From Treponema sp. (GTDB lineage: Bacteria > Spirochaetota > Spirochaetia > Treponematales > Breznakiellaceae), in NCBI GenBank assembly GCA_009781635.1, contig WQXU01000026.1:1-34111 (forward strand): DNA of 34,111 bases, in the 5' to 3' direction. The position numbers were made by a program, and so were the translations under genes. The notes under the pieces were generated by a model that was not told where the DNA came from, did not search any database, and was given only the letters and a program-made list of their open reading frames with translations. Below, piece by piece: positions 7,262-16,294 of the stretch; position 1 is the stretch's first letter; every line of letters begins with the position of its first letter.

Positions 7262-8878
7262 TTACGCCTTTGCTCTTCTTAATCTTACATTTTCAATGTC
7301 ATAACTGAAAAGTTCGCGAAGATCGTTAAGGCCAAGAGCCATAAGCGCCATGCGATCGATGCCGATTCCCCAGGCGGCGACAGGCACGTTTACTCCAAGG
7401 CTTTCTGTAACTTCGGGGCGGAATATGCCGGAACCTCCAAGCTCAAACCAGCCAAGTACAGGATGCTTGATGTGCACTTCCACAGACGGTTCTGTAAACG
7501 GAAAGTATCCTGGTACATATTTAACTTCTTTTGCGCCGGCAACTTCGCAGGCAAACATTTCCAGCATGCCCAAAAGCGTGCGGAGATTGACATTTTCACC
7601 TAACACAATGCCTTCCGTTTGGTAAAAATCCGGCAGGTGGGTTGCATCCACGCGGTCATAACGGAAACAGCGCGCAATTCCAAAGTACTTGCCGGGGATT
7701 TTTGCATCAGGCAGTTTTTTTGCGGAAAGAACAGTTCCCTGTGAGCGTAAAATAAGACGGCGCGTAAAATCACGGTCAAAGCTGTAGTTCCAGCCGCGGC
7801 TTCCTGTTGCGCCTCCGTTCTCATGAGCGGATGCGACATTGGAAAGCCACGGCTCGTCTATTGAGTTTGCGCGCGCAACCTTGCGGCTTGCGCCAGGCTC
7901 TGCAATGCTGTACGCATCATGAATATCCCTTGCCGAATGGAATTGCGGCATAAAAAGAGCGTCTGAATTCCAGAACTCCGTTTCAACCAGGGGGCCGTCA
8001 AATTCTTCAAAGCCAAGAGAGGCAAGTTTATCTTTTACATTTTCAAGGAATTTTGCATACGGGTTACTGCGCCCGGGGGTCAATCTTACAGGCGGCGTTT
8101 TTACATTGTAAGAGCGGAATGTTTTACCCTTCCAGCTGCCGTCTTCCAGCATAGCCTGAGTCAGAGCGCCGATTTCATCGCCTGTAATTCCTGCAGCTTT
8201 TAAAGCGGCCGCAGCATCGGCAGCGGGAACTGTTCCGTTATCTGCAACAGTAAAACCAAAGAAAACTGTTTCCCTGTCTATCTGGCGGAAGGGCGCATCC
8301 GCTGCTCCGCGTTTTTTTGCAATGCCGGACATGATTTTTTTTTCATCGTCATTAAGCGATGCTTCCGCAAGCAGGCCGTCCTTTTTTAAAAGGCCCCGTA
8401 TAATATTAAAGTGAGCCAGCACAGGATTTTTTTTTGGATCATCAAGATGCTCAAGAGGCAAAGCGGTAATAACTTTTTTATCGCTGTCCATTGCCAGAAC
8501 GCCAAGTTTTGAAAGGCTTCCAAAAGCGCTGCCAATGTCTTTATTTTCCATTTTTAACTCTTGCGCAATATCGGGCAAACTCGGCTTTTCCGTCCTCTGC
8601 CGGACTAATTCCAGTATCCGCTCTTCGGGGCTGCCCTTGTCTTTCCATTCCTGACCAAGACCTGTTAATTCGTAATAAACCGCCGCTTCCCGTCTTAATT
8701 CACTTACAAGCCCCTTCCCGGCAAGCCAGGACAGCGCCTGATTTCCATTTCCCGGTTTAAAACCCAGGTCCTTCTCAACTTTTTCGATTGTAAGTTCATC
8801 GCCTTTTTTGTAAAAAAGAAGAATTCGTATTTCAAGCGGGTGAAGATTTTTAATAATATTTTTAATCTCAACAGACAT
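7262..8878 (-). CDS. pheS: Phenylalanyl-tRNA synthetase alpha subunit, archaeal/eukaryal type
   Basis: This 538-residue protein charges tRNA-Phe together with a beta subunit (pheT), which is not in the window. The long N-terminal part (about 1-250) holds winged-helix-like segments (EIRILLFYKKGDELTIEKVEKDLG; ILELVRQRTEKPSLPDIAQEL) found in the archaeal/eukaryal form rather than the coiled coil of the usual bacterial PheS of about 330-350 residues. The class II core shows motif 2 (FGIARCFRYDRVDATHLPDFYQTEG), the Phe-binding loop FTEPSVEV, GWFELGGSGIFRPEV and motif 3 (GIGIDRMAL). I start at ATG 8878 (MSVEI) because GAGG lies five bases upstream; an in-frame ATG at 8911 lacks one. Spirochaete PheRS is known to be of this type and is thought to be an old transfer. 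Confidence 0.93.
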   Translation of the reverse strand: MSVEIKNIIKNLHPLEIRILLFYKKGDELTIEKVEKDLGFKPGNGNQALSWLAGKGLVSELRREAAVYYELTGLGQEWKDKGSPEERILELVRQRTEKPSLPDIAQELKMENKDIGSAFGSLSKLGVLAMDSDKKVITALPLEHLDDPKKNPVLAHFNIIRGLLKKDGLLAEASLNDDEKKIMSGIAKKRGAADAPFRQIDRETVFFGFTVADNGTVPAADAAAALKAAGITGDEIGALTQAMLEDGSWKGKTFRSYNVKTPPVRLTPGRSNPYAKFLENVKDKLASLGFEEFDGPLVETEFWNSDALFMPQFHSARDIHDAYSIAEPGASRKVARANSIDEPWLSNVASAHENGGATGSRGWNYSFDRDFTRRLILRSQGTVLSAKKLPDAKIPGKYFGIARCFRYDRVDATHLPDFYQTEGIVLGENVNLRTLLGMLEMFACEVAGAKEVKYVPGYFPFTEPSVEVHIKHPVLGWFELGGSGIFRPEVTESLGVNVPVAAWGIGIDRMALMALGLNDLRELFSYDIENVRLRRAKA

Positions 8879-8933
8879 GACAACCTCAATTTGACGCCAG
8901 AAACGGATCACTCATTAAGATTCTGCCGCTAAT

Positions 8934-8961
8934 TTAATATGATAAAACTACCAAAAATCAA
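8934..8961 (-). promoter_or_regulatory. Possible pheS promoter
   Basis: On the minus strand TTGATT (8961-8956), 16 bases, TATTAA (8939-8934) form a fair sigma-70 promoter. The leader would be about 50 bases before the pheS ATG. I see no T-box or attenuator hairpin in that leader. Confidence 0.35.
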
Positions 8962-9013
8962 CAGTGCGGTCAATAGAGTTGCCTGGAAACCGTACAACTA
9001 TTTATTAAAGACA

Positions 9014-9041
9014 TTGATTTTTATATATATGGTAATATAAT
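9014..9041 (+). promoter_or_regulatory. Promoter of the second hybrid kinase, likely leaderless
   Basis: TTGATT (9014-9019), 16 bases, and a perfect TATAAT (9036-9041) end exactly six bases before the ATG at 9048. No Shine-Dalgarno is present, so the transcript probably starts at the start codon. Confidence 0.5.
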
Positions 9042-9047
9042 TATATC

Positions 9048-12000
9048 ATGAAAAAGTACACGAGTATAAAAACAAAAACAACCATTTACACAGTAACTTT
9101 AGTTGTTGTCGGTTTCATAATAATATGCCTTATAATGTTTATCACGCTGTTTAGCTCTCAGCAAAATACAGTAAGGGCGGAGTTCAGAGAAATTATCAGA
9201 AAGCATGCATGGAACTTTGAAAGGAGAATCTACAATGCGATTGATTACCTTTCAGTAATTTCCAATATTGTGGAATTCCAGGTTATCGAAGGCGTAACCG
9301 ACAGAGAAGCGCTGCAAAATTTTATACCCGGTATCTTTAGTCAATATCCCGACATAAACAGTTCCAGTCTCTACTTTGAACCAAATATGTACGACGGCAA
9401 AGATACTCAATATGTTGGTACAGAATACGGAACCGCTCTTTCAGGCAGGATAAGTTATTATTACAGGCATAATAACGGTGAAACAATCATCCTTCCGGAA
9501 TCAATAGAAAACGAGCTTGAATTTTCATATCCGTTTTACATTGCTTCAAGGGAATTAAACGCTCCTTTATACACAGAACCTGCAATCTATAACATCGAGG
9601 GGAAAGATACTCTGATGTTTATCATCATATATCCGATACACAGCCGGAACGGAGAATTTATAGGCGCGGTTACGGCGGATATTTATCTTGGCGATATTTA
9701 TGAACAGCTTGAGCAGGAAAAAATATTCAATACAGGATATATAATTATCGCAACAGACAAGGAAAAAATTGTTTACAGTCCGCGGTATGAAGATGTTGGC
9801 AGAACACGGGAAGAGGTTGGCATCATTCACGCTCTGCCGGAAGACACAGAAGGAATATTGATTTTTAATTCCAGATCCATCCTGAATGATAAAAAAACAT
9901 TAAAGGCGATAAATACTATCTTCATTCCGGAACTTAACAGCCGGTTTTTCGTTTCAATTTCCGCTCCTGTTGACGAGATTAATGCGCATGGAACAAGAAT
10001 TGCACTTATCATTTTATTCTTAAGTATAATTACAATTATCTTTGTGACATTGCTGCTTTATTACCTTATTGGCAGAATGACAAAACCCTTAAAAACATTT
10101 ACAGAAATCGCAAGAAATTTCGGACAGGGTAATTTTTACACAAGAATACCGGGTGAATATAATGATGAGTACGGCATTCTGAAAGACACAGTTAATTTAA
10201 TGGCGGAACAGATCGAAGCTCAAATTAAAGAATCCAAATTGAATCTTCGCGTACTGCAGACAATATTAAACGGCATTGACTCATTTATTTATGTCACAGT
10301 TCCGCAAACCGGAGAAGTGCTTTTTATAAACGAAAAGATGAAGAAGATGTTCAACATGAAAGGCAACGAGGGAATCGGAGAATACTGCTATAAGATTTTC
10401 AGGAAGGATCAGGATAAGATGTGCGATTTCTGCCCGTGTATTGAACTTGATAAAAACCCGGATAAAGTTATTGTATGGGAAGAGCGGGTTCCGGAATTGA
10501 ATCGTGACATCCGGCATATAGACTGTTATATCGATTGGCCCGGAGACTTAAAAGTTCACATGCAGCAAGCCATCGATATTACCGATATAAAAACAATTAC
10601 AGAAGAAAAGTTTAAGGCGGAACGCGAGGCGCAGGATCTGGCGGAAAAGAAAGCTCACGCCGAAGAGACATCACGCATGAAATCAGTTTTTCTTGCCAGC
10701 ATGAGCCACGAAATAAGAACGCCTATGCACGGAATCATAGGATTTTCAGATCTTGCGCTGGATGATAACCTGCCCCAGAAAGCAAAAAACTATTTAACAA
10801 AAATAAAAGCAAGCGCGGAGAGCCTTTTAATAATACTTAATGATATTCTTGATGTATCAAAAATAGAAGCCGGAAAAATAGAGCTTGAGAATATTCCGTT
10901 TAACATTGGAGAAGTAATAAAGCTCTGCCGTATTATCGCCACGCCCAATGCCAGTGAAAAAGGCCTTACGCTTTTCTTTTATGCCGAGCCTTCTGTCGGC
11001 AAACTCCTGCTTGGTGATCCTACAAGGCTGCGGCAGGTGCTTCTTAACCTGTTGTCAAATGCCGTCAAATTTACAAATAACGGCATGGTAAAACTCCTTG
11101 CCGCAATTGTTGATTCCAAACCGGACAGTATCACTATGCATTTTGAAGTTAAAGACAGCGGCATTGGAATGACAGAAGATCAAATTAAAAAAATATTCCA
11201 GCCGTTTATACAGGGAGATGACAGCACCACGCGCAAATACGGCGGAACAGGCCTTGGCCTTACAATAACAAAAAGTTTTATAGAACTTATGGGCGGAGAT
11301 TTAAAAGTTGAAAGCAACCCCGGCGTTGGCAGCAGGTTCAGCTTTAATTTAACATTTAAAACAATAGATGCGGATGTCAGCCAGTCTAATCTGGACATTT
11401 CGGTGAACTGTAATGAAAAGCCTTTTTTTAACGGCGAAGTATTGATCTGCGAAGACAATGATCTTAATAAAATGGTCATAAGTGATCATCTGAATAAAGT
11501 GGGATTAAAAACCGTCATTGCAGAAAATGGCAAGGTTGGCGTAGAACTTATAAAAAACCGCATGAAAAACGCTGAAAAACCGTTCGATCTGATATTTATG
11601 GATATACATATGCCGGTAATGGACGGCCTGGAAGCTGCAAAAAATATTATAAAAATAGGAAGCAGGGTGCCCATTATCGCATTGACAGCTAACGTTATGA
11701 CCAATGACAAGGAAGCATATTTTGCATCAGGTATGGTTGACTGCCTGCCAAAACCTTTTGTCGTACAGGAATTATGGACAATACTTTTAAAGTACATAAC
11801 TCCTGTCAGCATGATGACAATAAACAGGAATGCAGATACTAACGAAGAAGAAGATCATCGCATGGAAATAATGGCCGCTTTTGTAAAGGGTAACAGGGAT
11901 ACTTTTAAGAATATAAGTGATGCGCTGGAGGCGGGAGATATAATTCTTGCGCACAGGCTTGTACATACATTAAAGGGCGTTGCAGGTTTAATTGGCATGA

Positions 12001-12386
12001 CAACGCTTGCAGAGGCCGCAAAAGTCCTTGAGCAGACAATTTCCCTTGGCAAGACAGAGCAATTGGATGATGAGATGAACGCGCTTGAAACAGAGCTGAA
12101 AACGGCGCTGGAAAAACTTGCGCAGCTTACGGATAAATACACAAATAATATTACAAAAAAAACAGCAAATGCGTTATCATTAAGCAGAGATGATGCTATA
12201 AAGTTTCTTGAAAAACTTGATAACCTTCTTGAATCCGACAATTATGACAGCCTGGATATGGCAAAAGAATTAAGCTCTATTCCGGGATCACAGGAGCTGG
12301 CAGAACAAATTGAAAATCTGGAATTTAAGAAGGCGCGTGAAACACTTGCCGCAATAAAATCACAAATAGCTGCAGGGTGGCAGTAA
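9048..12386 (+). CDS. Membrane hybrid sensor histidine kinase (dCache-HAMP-PAS-HisKA-HATPase-REC-HPt)
   Basis: The 1112-residue protein has membrane segments at about 12-34 and 317-341 that enclose a large dCache-type periplasmic sensor. A HAMP linker follows (about 342-394), then a PAS-like domain (about 400-520) with an unusual cysteine set C447, C459, C462, C464 (CYKIFRKDQDKMCDFCPC). After a short coiled coil come the H-box MSHEIRTPMHGI (H554), the ATPase N-box (LLNLLSNAVKFT) and G2 (GGTGLGLT), a receiver with phospho-Asp D852, and an HPt domain with HTLKGVAGLIG (H973). A helical tail of about 70 residues ends it, much like the kinase at 603. The cysteines could bind metal or sense redox state, which is inference. 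The diguanylate cyclase gene begins 12 bases later and is the likely phosphorelay output. Confidence 0.92.
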   Translation: MKKYTSIKTKTTIYTVTLVVVGFIIICLIMFITLFSSQQNTVRAEFREIIRKHAWNFERRIYNAIDYLSVISNIVEFQVIEGVTDREALQNFIPGIFSQYPDINSSSLYFEPNMYDGKDTQYVGTEYGTALSGRISYYYRHNNGETIILPESIENELEFSYPFYIASRELNAPLYTEPAIYNIEGKDTLMFIIIYPIHSRNGEFIGAVTADIYLGDIYEQLEQEKIFNTGYIIIATDKEKIVYSPRYEDVGRTREEVGIIHALPEDTEGILIFNSRSILNDKKTLKAINTIFIPELNSRFFVSISAPVDEINAHGTRIALIILFLSIITIIFVTLLLYYLIGRMTKPLKTFTEIARNFGQGNFYTRIPGEYNDEYGILKDTVNLMAEQIEAQIKESKLNLRVLQTILNGIDSFIYVTVPQTGEVLFINEKMKKMFNMKGNEGIGEYCYKIFRKDQDKMCDFCPCIELDKNPDKVIVWEERVPELNRDIRHIDCYIDWPGDLKVHMQQAIDITDIKTITEEKFKAEREAQDLAEKKAHAEETSRMKSVFLASMSHEIRTPMHGIIGFSDLALDDNLPQKAKNYLTKIKASAESLLIILNDILDVSKIEAGKIELENIPFNIGEVIKLCRIIATPNASEKGLTLFFYAEPSVGKLLLGDPTRLRQVLLNLLSNAVKFTNNGMVKLLAAIVDSKPDSITMHFEVKDSGIGMTEDQIKKIFQPFIQGDDSTTRKYGGTGLGLTITKSFIELMGGDLKVESNPGVGSRFSFNLTFKTIDADVSQSNLDISVNCNEKPFFNGEVLICEDNDLNKMVISDHLNKVGLKTVIAENGKVGVELIKNRMKNAEKPFDLIFMDIHMPVMDGLEAAKNIIKIGSRVPIIALTANVMTNDKEAYFASGMVDCLPKPFVVQELWTILLKYITPVSMMTINRNADTNEEEDHRMEIMAAFVKGNRDTFKNISDALEAGDIILAHRLVHTLKGVAGLIGMTTLAEAAKVLEQTISLGKTEQLDDEMNALETELKTALEKLAQLTDKYTNNITKKTANALSLSRDDAIKFLEKLDNLLESDNYDSLDMAKELSSIPGSQELAEQIENLEFKKARETLAAIKSQIAAGWQ

Positions 12387-12398
12387 CACGGAGAAGGA

Positions 12399-13301
12399 AT
12401 GAGCGACGTAAAGAAAATACTTATTGTGGACGACGAAAAAATTAACATTATGGCGCTGGCTCAATTTCTAAAACCCAAATATGACATTATCATCGCTACA
12501 GACGGCGCATCTGCGCTGGAAGCTGCCGCAAAACACCTTCCGGATATAATTTTACTGGATATAATCATGCCTGACATGAACGGTTATGAGGTTCTTATTA
12601 AATTAAAAGATTCCTCCAATACCATGGCTATACCGATTATTTTTTTGACCGGACTTAACAATGCAGAGGACGAGGAAAAGGGCCTATCGCTCGGCGCTGT
12701 TGATTATATTACAAAGCCGTTTAATCAAACTATTGTAAAAGCAAGAATCGGGACGCATTTAAAGATGGCGGATTATATAAAAACAATCGAGAAACTATGC
12801 ATGCTCGATGCGCTTACAGGCCTGCCAAACAGGCGGGGTTTTGACATTCGCGTCGAAGCTGAATGGGGACGCGCTTTCAGAGAAAAAAAATCCCTTGGCC
12901 TTATCATGATGGATTTGGATAATTTTAAAAAATACAATGACACATACGGGCATCCGCAAGGTGATGTCTTATTGCAGACAATTGCAGAAATCCTGAATAA
13001 TACCCTTCAGAGAGCATCGGATGTTGCGGTAAGATGGGGCGGAGAAGAGTTCTGTGTTTTACTGCCGGACACAGACATTAAAGGTACATACAATATTGCA
13101 GAACAAATACGGATAAACGTAATGAAGACCAACATTCAAATTTCCAACGAAAAAGGCACGACCGTAACAATCAGCCTTGGCGCTCACTCAAAAATTCCCG
13201 GCACAAACGATTTAATCGCCGATTATATATCTGAAGTTGACCAATTACTCTATACCGCAAAGAAGAACGGCAAAAATATGACATGCACTTTGTCAGGCTG
13301 A
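12399..13301 (+). CDS. Response regulator with GGDEF diguanylate cyclase output
   Basis: The 300-residue protein has an N-terminal receiver (DD at 11-12, phospho-Asp D54 in IILLDIIMPDMNG, ITKPF near residue 108) joined by a helix to a GGDEF domain. The catalytic motif is intact as GGEEF (214-218), and the allosteric product-binding I-site RxxD is present as RASD (205-208). It should therefore make c-di-GMP from two GTP when phosphorylated and be inhibited by its own product, as in PleD/WspR-type proteins. The start ATG has GGAGAAGG just upstream and lies 12 bases after the hybrid kinase, so the two form an operon. In spirochaetes c-di-GMP commonly affects motility and surface properties; the target here is unknown. 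Confidence 0.93.
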   Translation: MSDVKKILIVDDEKINIMALAQFLKPKYDIIIATDGASALEAAAKHLPDIILLDIIMPDMNGYEVLIKLKDSSNTMAIPIIFLTGLNNAEDEEKGLSLGAVDYITKPFNQTIVKARIGTHLKMADYIKTIEKLCMLDALTGLPNRRGFDIRVEAEWGRAFREKKSLGLIMMDLDNFKKYNDTYGHPQGDVLLQTIAEILNNTLQRASDVAVRWGGEEFCVLLPDTDIKGTYNIAEQIRINVMKTNIQISNEKGTTVTISLGAHSKIPGTNDLIADYISEVDQLLYTAKKNGKNMTCTLSG

Positions 13302-13368
13302 GATATTGACTTAAAACAGAAACCACTACCACTTATAGCGTTATACTGCGTTAATACACGCTACATCT

Positions 13369-13475
13369 AGTGTCATGTAATATTCGGTTACCAAAATAGC
13401 ATTATGCGTTAATTCCTTATTACATAAGGAATTAACTTAACATATAATTGTGTCATTTGAATATTACATGACACT
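13369..13475. repeat. 107-bp palindromic repeat element, copy 1
   Basis: The element is bounded by a perfect 17-bp inverted repeat (AGTGTCATGTAATATTC and its complement). It holds a central hairpin at 13408-13436: GTTAATTCCTTA, a five-base loop, then TAAGGAATTAAC. A further GTGTCAT at 13450-13456 repeats the left end and can pair with ATGACAC at the right end. Copy 2 at 23274-23380 has exactly the same length and about 83 percent identity by eye. It is not coding. It is flanked by TA on the left and TT on the right. It sits between the diguanylate cyclase and grpE. Confidence 0.85.
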
Positions 13476-13502
13476 TGTGTCTATATTTATATCGGAATTT
13501 CC

Positions 13503-13531
13503 TTGACCCAAACGCAGTTTTTTTGTATTTT
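13503..13531 (+). promoter_or_regulatory. Possible promoter of grpE-dnaK-dnaJ
   Basis: TTGACC (13503-13508), 17 bases, TATTTT (13526-13531) could be a housekeeping promoter with a leader of about 45 bases. I found no CIRCE element (TTAGCACTC-N9-GAGTGCTAA) and no hrcA gene, so HrcA control is not supported here. Confidence 0.3.
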
Positions 13532-13583
13532 CTATATAAGAAGGGAATTTTACTCATTAAAAAATGGATATGTGGGAATTGTA

Positions 13584-14192
13584 ATGTCAAGACATGAATC
13601 TCAAAACGAACAGCCTGATGTTGTACCGTCAGAGGAGGGCTTATCTCAGGCTGATAATGGCGCTGCGGAGCCTGGAGTAAACGAACAGGAAAACACAGCC
13701 ACTCCGGAAGAAAAAATAACTGAGCTGGAAATCAGACTTGCAGATAAACACGATCAGCTTCTCCGGAAAGCGGCGGAATTTGAGAATTTCCGCAAGAGAA
13801 TAAATCAGGAAAAAATCAGCGCAATTGAATACGCAAACCAGAGCCTGCTTCTGGACATCATCCCGGTAATTGACGATTTTGAAAGGGCCATTCAGGCCGG
13901 GGAAAGCGGCATACAAACATGTTCTGCAGAATACACAAGCTTTCTGGAAGGAATCAAAATGATTGAGAAACGCCTAGTCAATCAGCTTGAGTCAAAATGG
14001 GGGCTTAAACGTTTCAATTCCGCAGGAGAACTATTCGATCCAAACCTGCACGAAGCGCTGATGATGGAAAAATCTCCCGATGTAAATGAAGCAACAGTAC
14101 AGGATGATTTAATAAAAGGATACATGTTAAAAGAAAGAGTTATCCGGGCAGCAAAGGTAAAAGTTCTCATGCCCGATACAGAGAAAGCATAA
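13584..14192 (+). CDS. grpE: Nucleotide exchange factor GrpE
   Basis: GrpE releases ADP from DnaK. The protein is 202 residues from the ATG at 13584 (MSRHES). An acidic, disordered N-terminal stretch is followed by the long dimerising helix (EEKITELEIRLADKHDQLLRKAAEFENFRKRINQEK, about 42-80) and a C-terminal beta domain with FDPNLHEALMMEKSPDVNEATVQDDLIKGYMLKERVIRAAKVKV, the family signature. An upstream in-frame ATG-less extension could be read from 13503, but its residues (MTQTQFFCIFYIRREFYS) are unlike GrpE and overlap the presumed promoter. Ribosome binding site support for 13584 is weak. It lies 51 bases before dnaK, the usual heat-shock order. Confidence 0.93.
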   Translation: MSRHESQNEQPDVVPSEEGLSQADNGAAEPGVNEQENTATPEEKITELEIRLADKHDQLLRKAAEFENFRKRINQEKISAIEYANQSLLLDIIPVIDDFERAIQAGESGIQTCSAEYTSFLEGIKMIEKRLVNQLESKWGLKRFNSAGELFDPNLHEALMMEKSPDVNEATVQDDLIKGYMLKERVIRAAKVKVLMPDTEKA

Positions 14193-14243
14193 AAAATAAT
14201 TATAAATATAGCGGCAATACAGCCGCTTAATAAGGAGAGGAAA

Positions 14244-16178
14244 ATGGGTAAAATTATTGGTATCGACTTGGGAACCACCAACTCTTGCGTGTCCGTTCTT
14301 GAAGGCGGAGAACCCATAGTCATTCAAAGTTCAGAGGGCGGGCGCACTACCCCTTCCATAGTTGGCTTTACAAGCAAGGGAGAAAGGGTTGTCGGCGCAA
14401 CTGCCAAAAACCAGATGATCACAAATCCGGAAAATACAGTTTACTCAATGAAACGTTTTATGGGACGCCGTTACTCGGAAGTTACCAATGAAATGAAACT
14501 TGTTCCATATCGCGTAACAGAGCAGGGCGATGATGTGCGCATTGACATTGACGGAAAAAAATATTCGCCGCAGGAATTGTCCGCCTTCATTCTGCAAAAA
14601 ATGAAAAAAACTGCCGAAGACTACCTAGGCGAGAGTGTCACAGAAGCTGTAATTACAGTTCCGGCATATTTTAACGACTCGCAAAGACAGGCAACCAAGG
14701 ACGCCGGAAAAATAGCAGGCCTTGATGTTAAACGTATTATCAACGAGCCTACCGCCGCATCACTTGCGTTCGGCTTTAATAAGGATTCAAAAAAAGACAA
14801 AATTATCGCCGTTTACGATCTTGGCGGCGGTACCTTTGACGTTTCCATTCTTGAATTGGGCGACAATGTTTTTGAAGTAAAAGCCACAAACGGCGATACT
14901 CACCTTGGCGGGGATGATTTTGACCGCCGTATTATGGAATGGCTGATCGCAGAGTTCAAAAAAGACACAGGCATCGATCTTGCGCAGGATCGCATGGCGC
15001 TTCAGCGCCTCCGCGAAGCATCGGAAAAAGCCAAAATTGAATTATCATCGATGCAGAGCACAGAAATCAACCTGCCCTTTATTACTGCCGATCAAAGCGG
15101 CCCCAAGCATCTTCAAAAATCATTGACAAGGGCAAAGTTTGAACAAATGGTCGAGGATCTTCTTGCGCGCTCAAAAGAGCCATGCAAGAAGGCGCTTGCA
15201 GATGCAGGCCTTAACGCAGATCAGATTGATGAAGTCATCCTTGTAGGCGGCTCAACCCGCATTCCCGCTGTTCAGCAGATTGTAAAGGAACTGTTTAAAA
15301 AAGAACCCAACAAGGGCGTTAATCCCGATGAAGCTGTCGCAGTAGGCGCGGCTATTCAGGGCGGCGTTCTTGGCGGCGATGTAAAAGACGTACTGCTTCT
15401 TGACGTTACGCCTCTTTCGCTTGGCATTGAAACGCTTGGCGGCGTAATGACAAAATTAATTACACGTAACACAACCATACCTACGCGCAAGAGCCAGACA
15501 TTCTCCACCGCAGCAGACGGCCAGACTGCAGTTTCCATTCAGGTACTGCAGGGTGAACGCGAAATGGCAAACCAGAACCGTCTTCTCGGCCGCTTCGATC
15601 TTATTGGCATTCCTCCCGCTCCGCGCGGAGTTCCGCAGATTGAAGTAACCTTCGATATTGATGCAAACGGTATTGTCCAGGTCAGCGCAAAAGATCTTGG
15701 CACCGGCAAGGAACAGAAAATCCGCATAGAAAGCTCAAGCGGCTTAAGCGATTCTGATATTGACCGGATGGTCAAAGAAGCGGAACTCCACGCTGAAGAA
15801 GATAAAAAAGAGCGTGAAAGAGCCGAAGTGCGCAACGAAGCCGATTCTATGATTTACAGCACAGAGAAAAATATTAAAGACCTTGGCGATAAAGTTAACG
15901 CCGAAGATAAATCCAAAACAGATGAAGCAATTGCAGAATTACGCAGGGCGCTTGAAAGCGGTGATATCCAGTCCATAAAAGACAAGACAGAAACGCTCAA
16001 ACAGGCTTCCTATAAAATTGCAGAAGAAATTTATAAACAGCAGGCAGCGTCAGGCCAGCAGCCCGGCCCCGATATGGGAGGCTTTAATCCCGGCGAACAA
16101 AATCCTGGCGGCGGCGATTCCAACACAAAAGGCGCCGAAGATGCGGATTACGAAGTAGTGGATGACGACAAGAAATAG
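14244..16178 (+). CDS. dnaK: Chaperone DnaK (Hsp70)
   Basis: The protein is 644 residues, normal for DnaK. The ATPase domain (about 1-380) begins [17 protein letters not shown] and includes [16 protein letters not shown] and the phosphate-binding [13 protein letters not shown]. The linker [16 protein letters not shown] leads into the substrate-binding beta domain and an alpha lid. The tail ends [15 protein letters not shown], the conserved acidic end that favours DnaJ/GrpE cooperation. A strong AAGGAGAGG precedes the ATG. It works with GrpE and DnaJ, encoded on each side. Confidence 0.98.
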   Translation: MGKIIGIDLGTTNSCVSVLEGGEPIVIQSSEGGRTTPSIVGFTSKGERVVGATAKNQMITNPENTVYSMKRFMGRRYSEVTNEMKLVPYRVTEQGDDVRIDIDGKKYSPQELSAFILQKMKKTAEDYLGESVTEAVITVPAYFNDSQRQATKDAGKIAGLDVKRIINEPTAASLAFGFNKDSKKDKIIAVYDLGGGTFDVSILELGDNVFEVKATNGDTHLGGDDFDRRIMEWLIAEFKKDTGIDLAQDRMALQRLREASEKAKIELSSMQSTEINLPFITADQSGPKHLQKSLTRAKFEQMVEDLLARSKEPCKKALADAGLNADQIDEVILVGGSTRIPAVQQIVKELFKKEPNKGVNPDEAVAVGAAIQGGVLGGDVKDVLLLDVTPLSLGIETLGGVMTKLITRNTTIPTRKSQTFSTAADGQTAVSIQVLQGEREMANQNRLLGRFDLIGIPPAPRGVPQIEVTFDIDANGIVQVSAKDLGTGKEQKIRIESSSGLSDSDIDRMVKEAELHAEEDKKERERAEVRNEADSMIYSTEKNIKDLGDKVNAEDKSKTDEAIAELRRALESGDIQSIKDKTETLKQASYKIAEEIYKQQAASGQQPGPDMGGFNPGEQNPGGGDSNTKGAEDADYEVVDDDKK

Positions 16179-16294
16179 GGGGAAGAGAGGATAAAGAATT
16201 TAAGGGTTAAGGGATTAAGAATCGTTATTTGAAATTTAAGCGTGTAAAAATCGGTTTCTTACTCCCGGCCCCTGATACTGACTCCTGAATAAAA
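16179..16294 (+). other. dnaK-dnaJ spacer
   Basis: These 116 bases hold no gene. A short G/A-rich tandem (AAGGGTTAAGGGATTAAG, about 16201-16219) is visible. There is no clear terminator, so dnaJ is probably read through from dnaK. No good Shine-Dalgarno precedes the dnaJ ATG. Confidence 0.35.

Noticed and set aside
13302-13583. CIRCE/HrcA control of the heat-shock genes
   Set aside because: No TTAGCACTC-N9-GAGTGCTAA-like inverted repeat; the palindrome present is the 107-bp element, which also occurs elsewhere.
13503-13583. N-terminal extension of GrpE from a TTG
   Set aside because: Residues do not resemble GrpE, and the TTG is the presumed -35 box; the normal GrpE start is at 13584.
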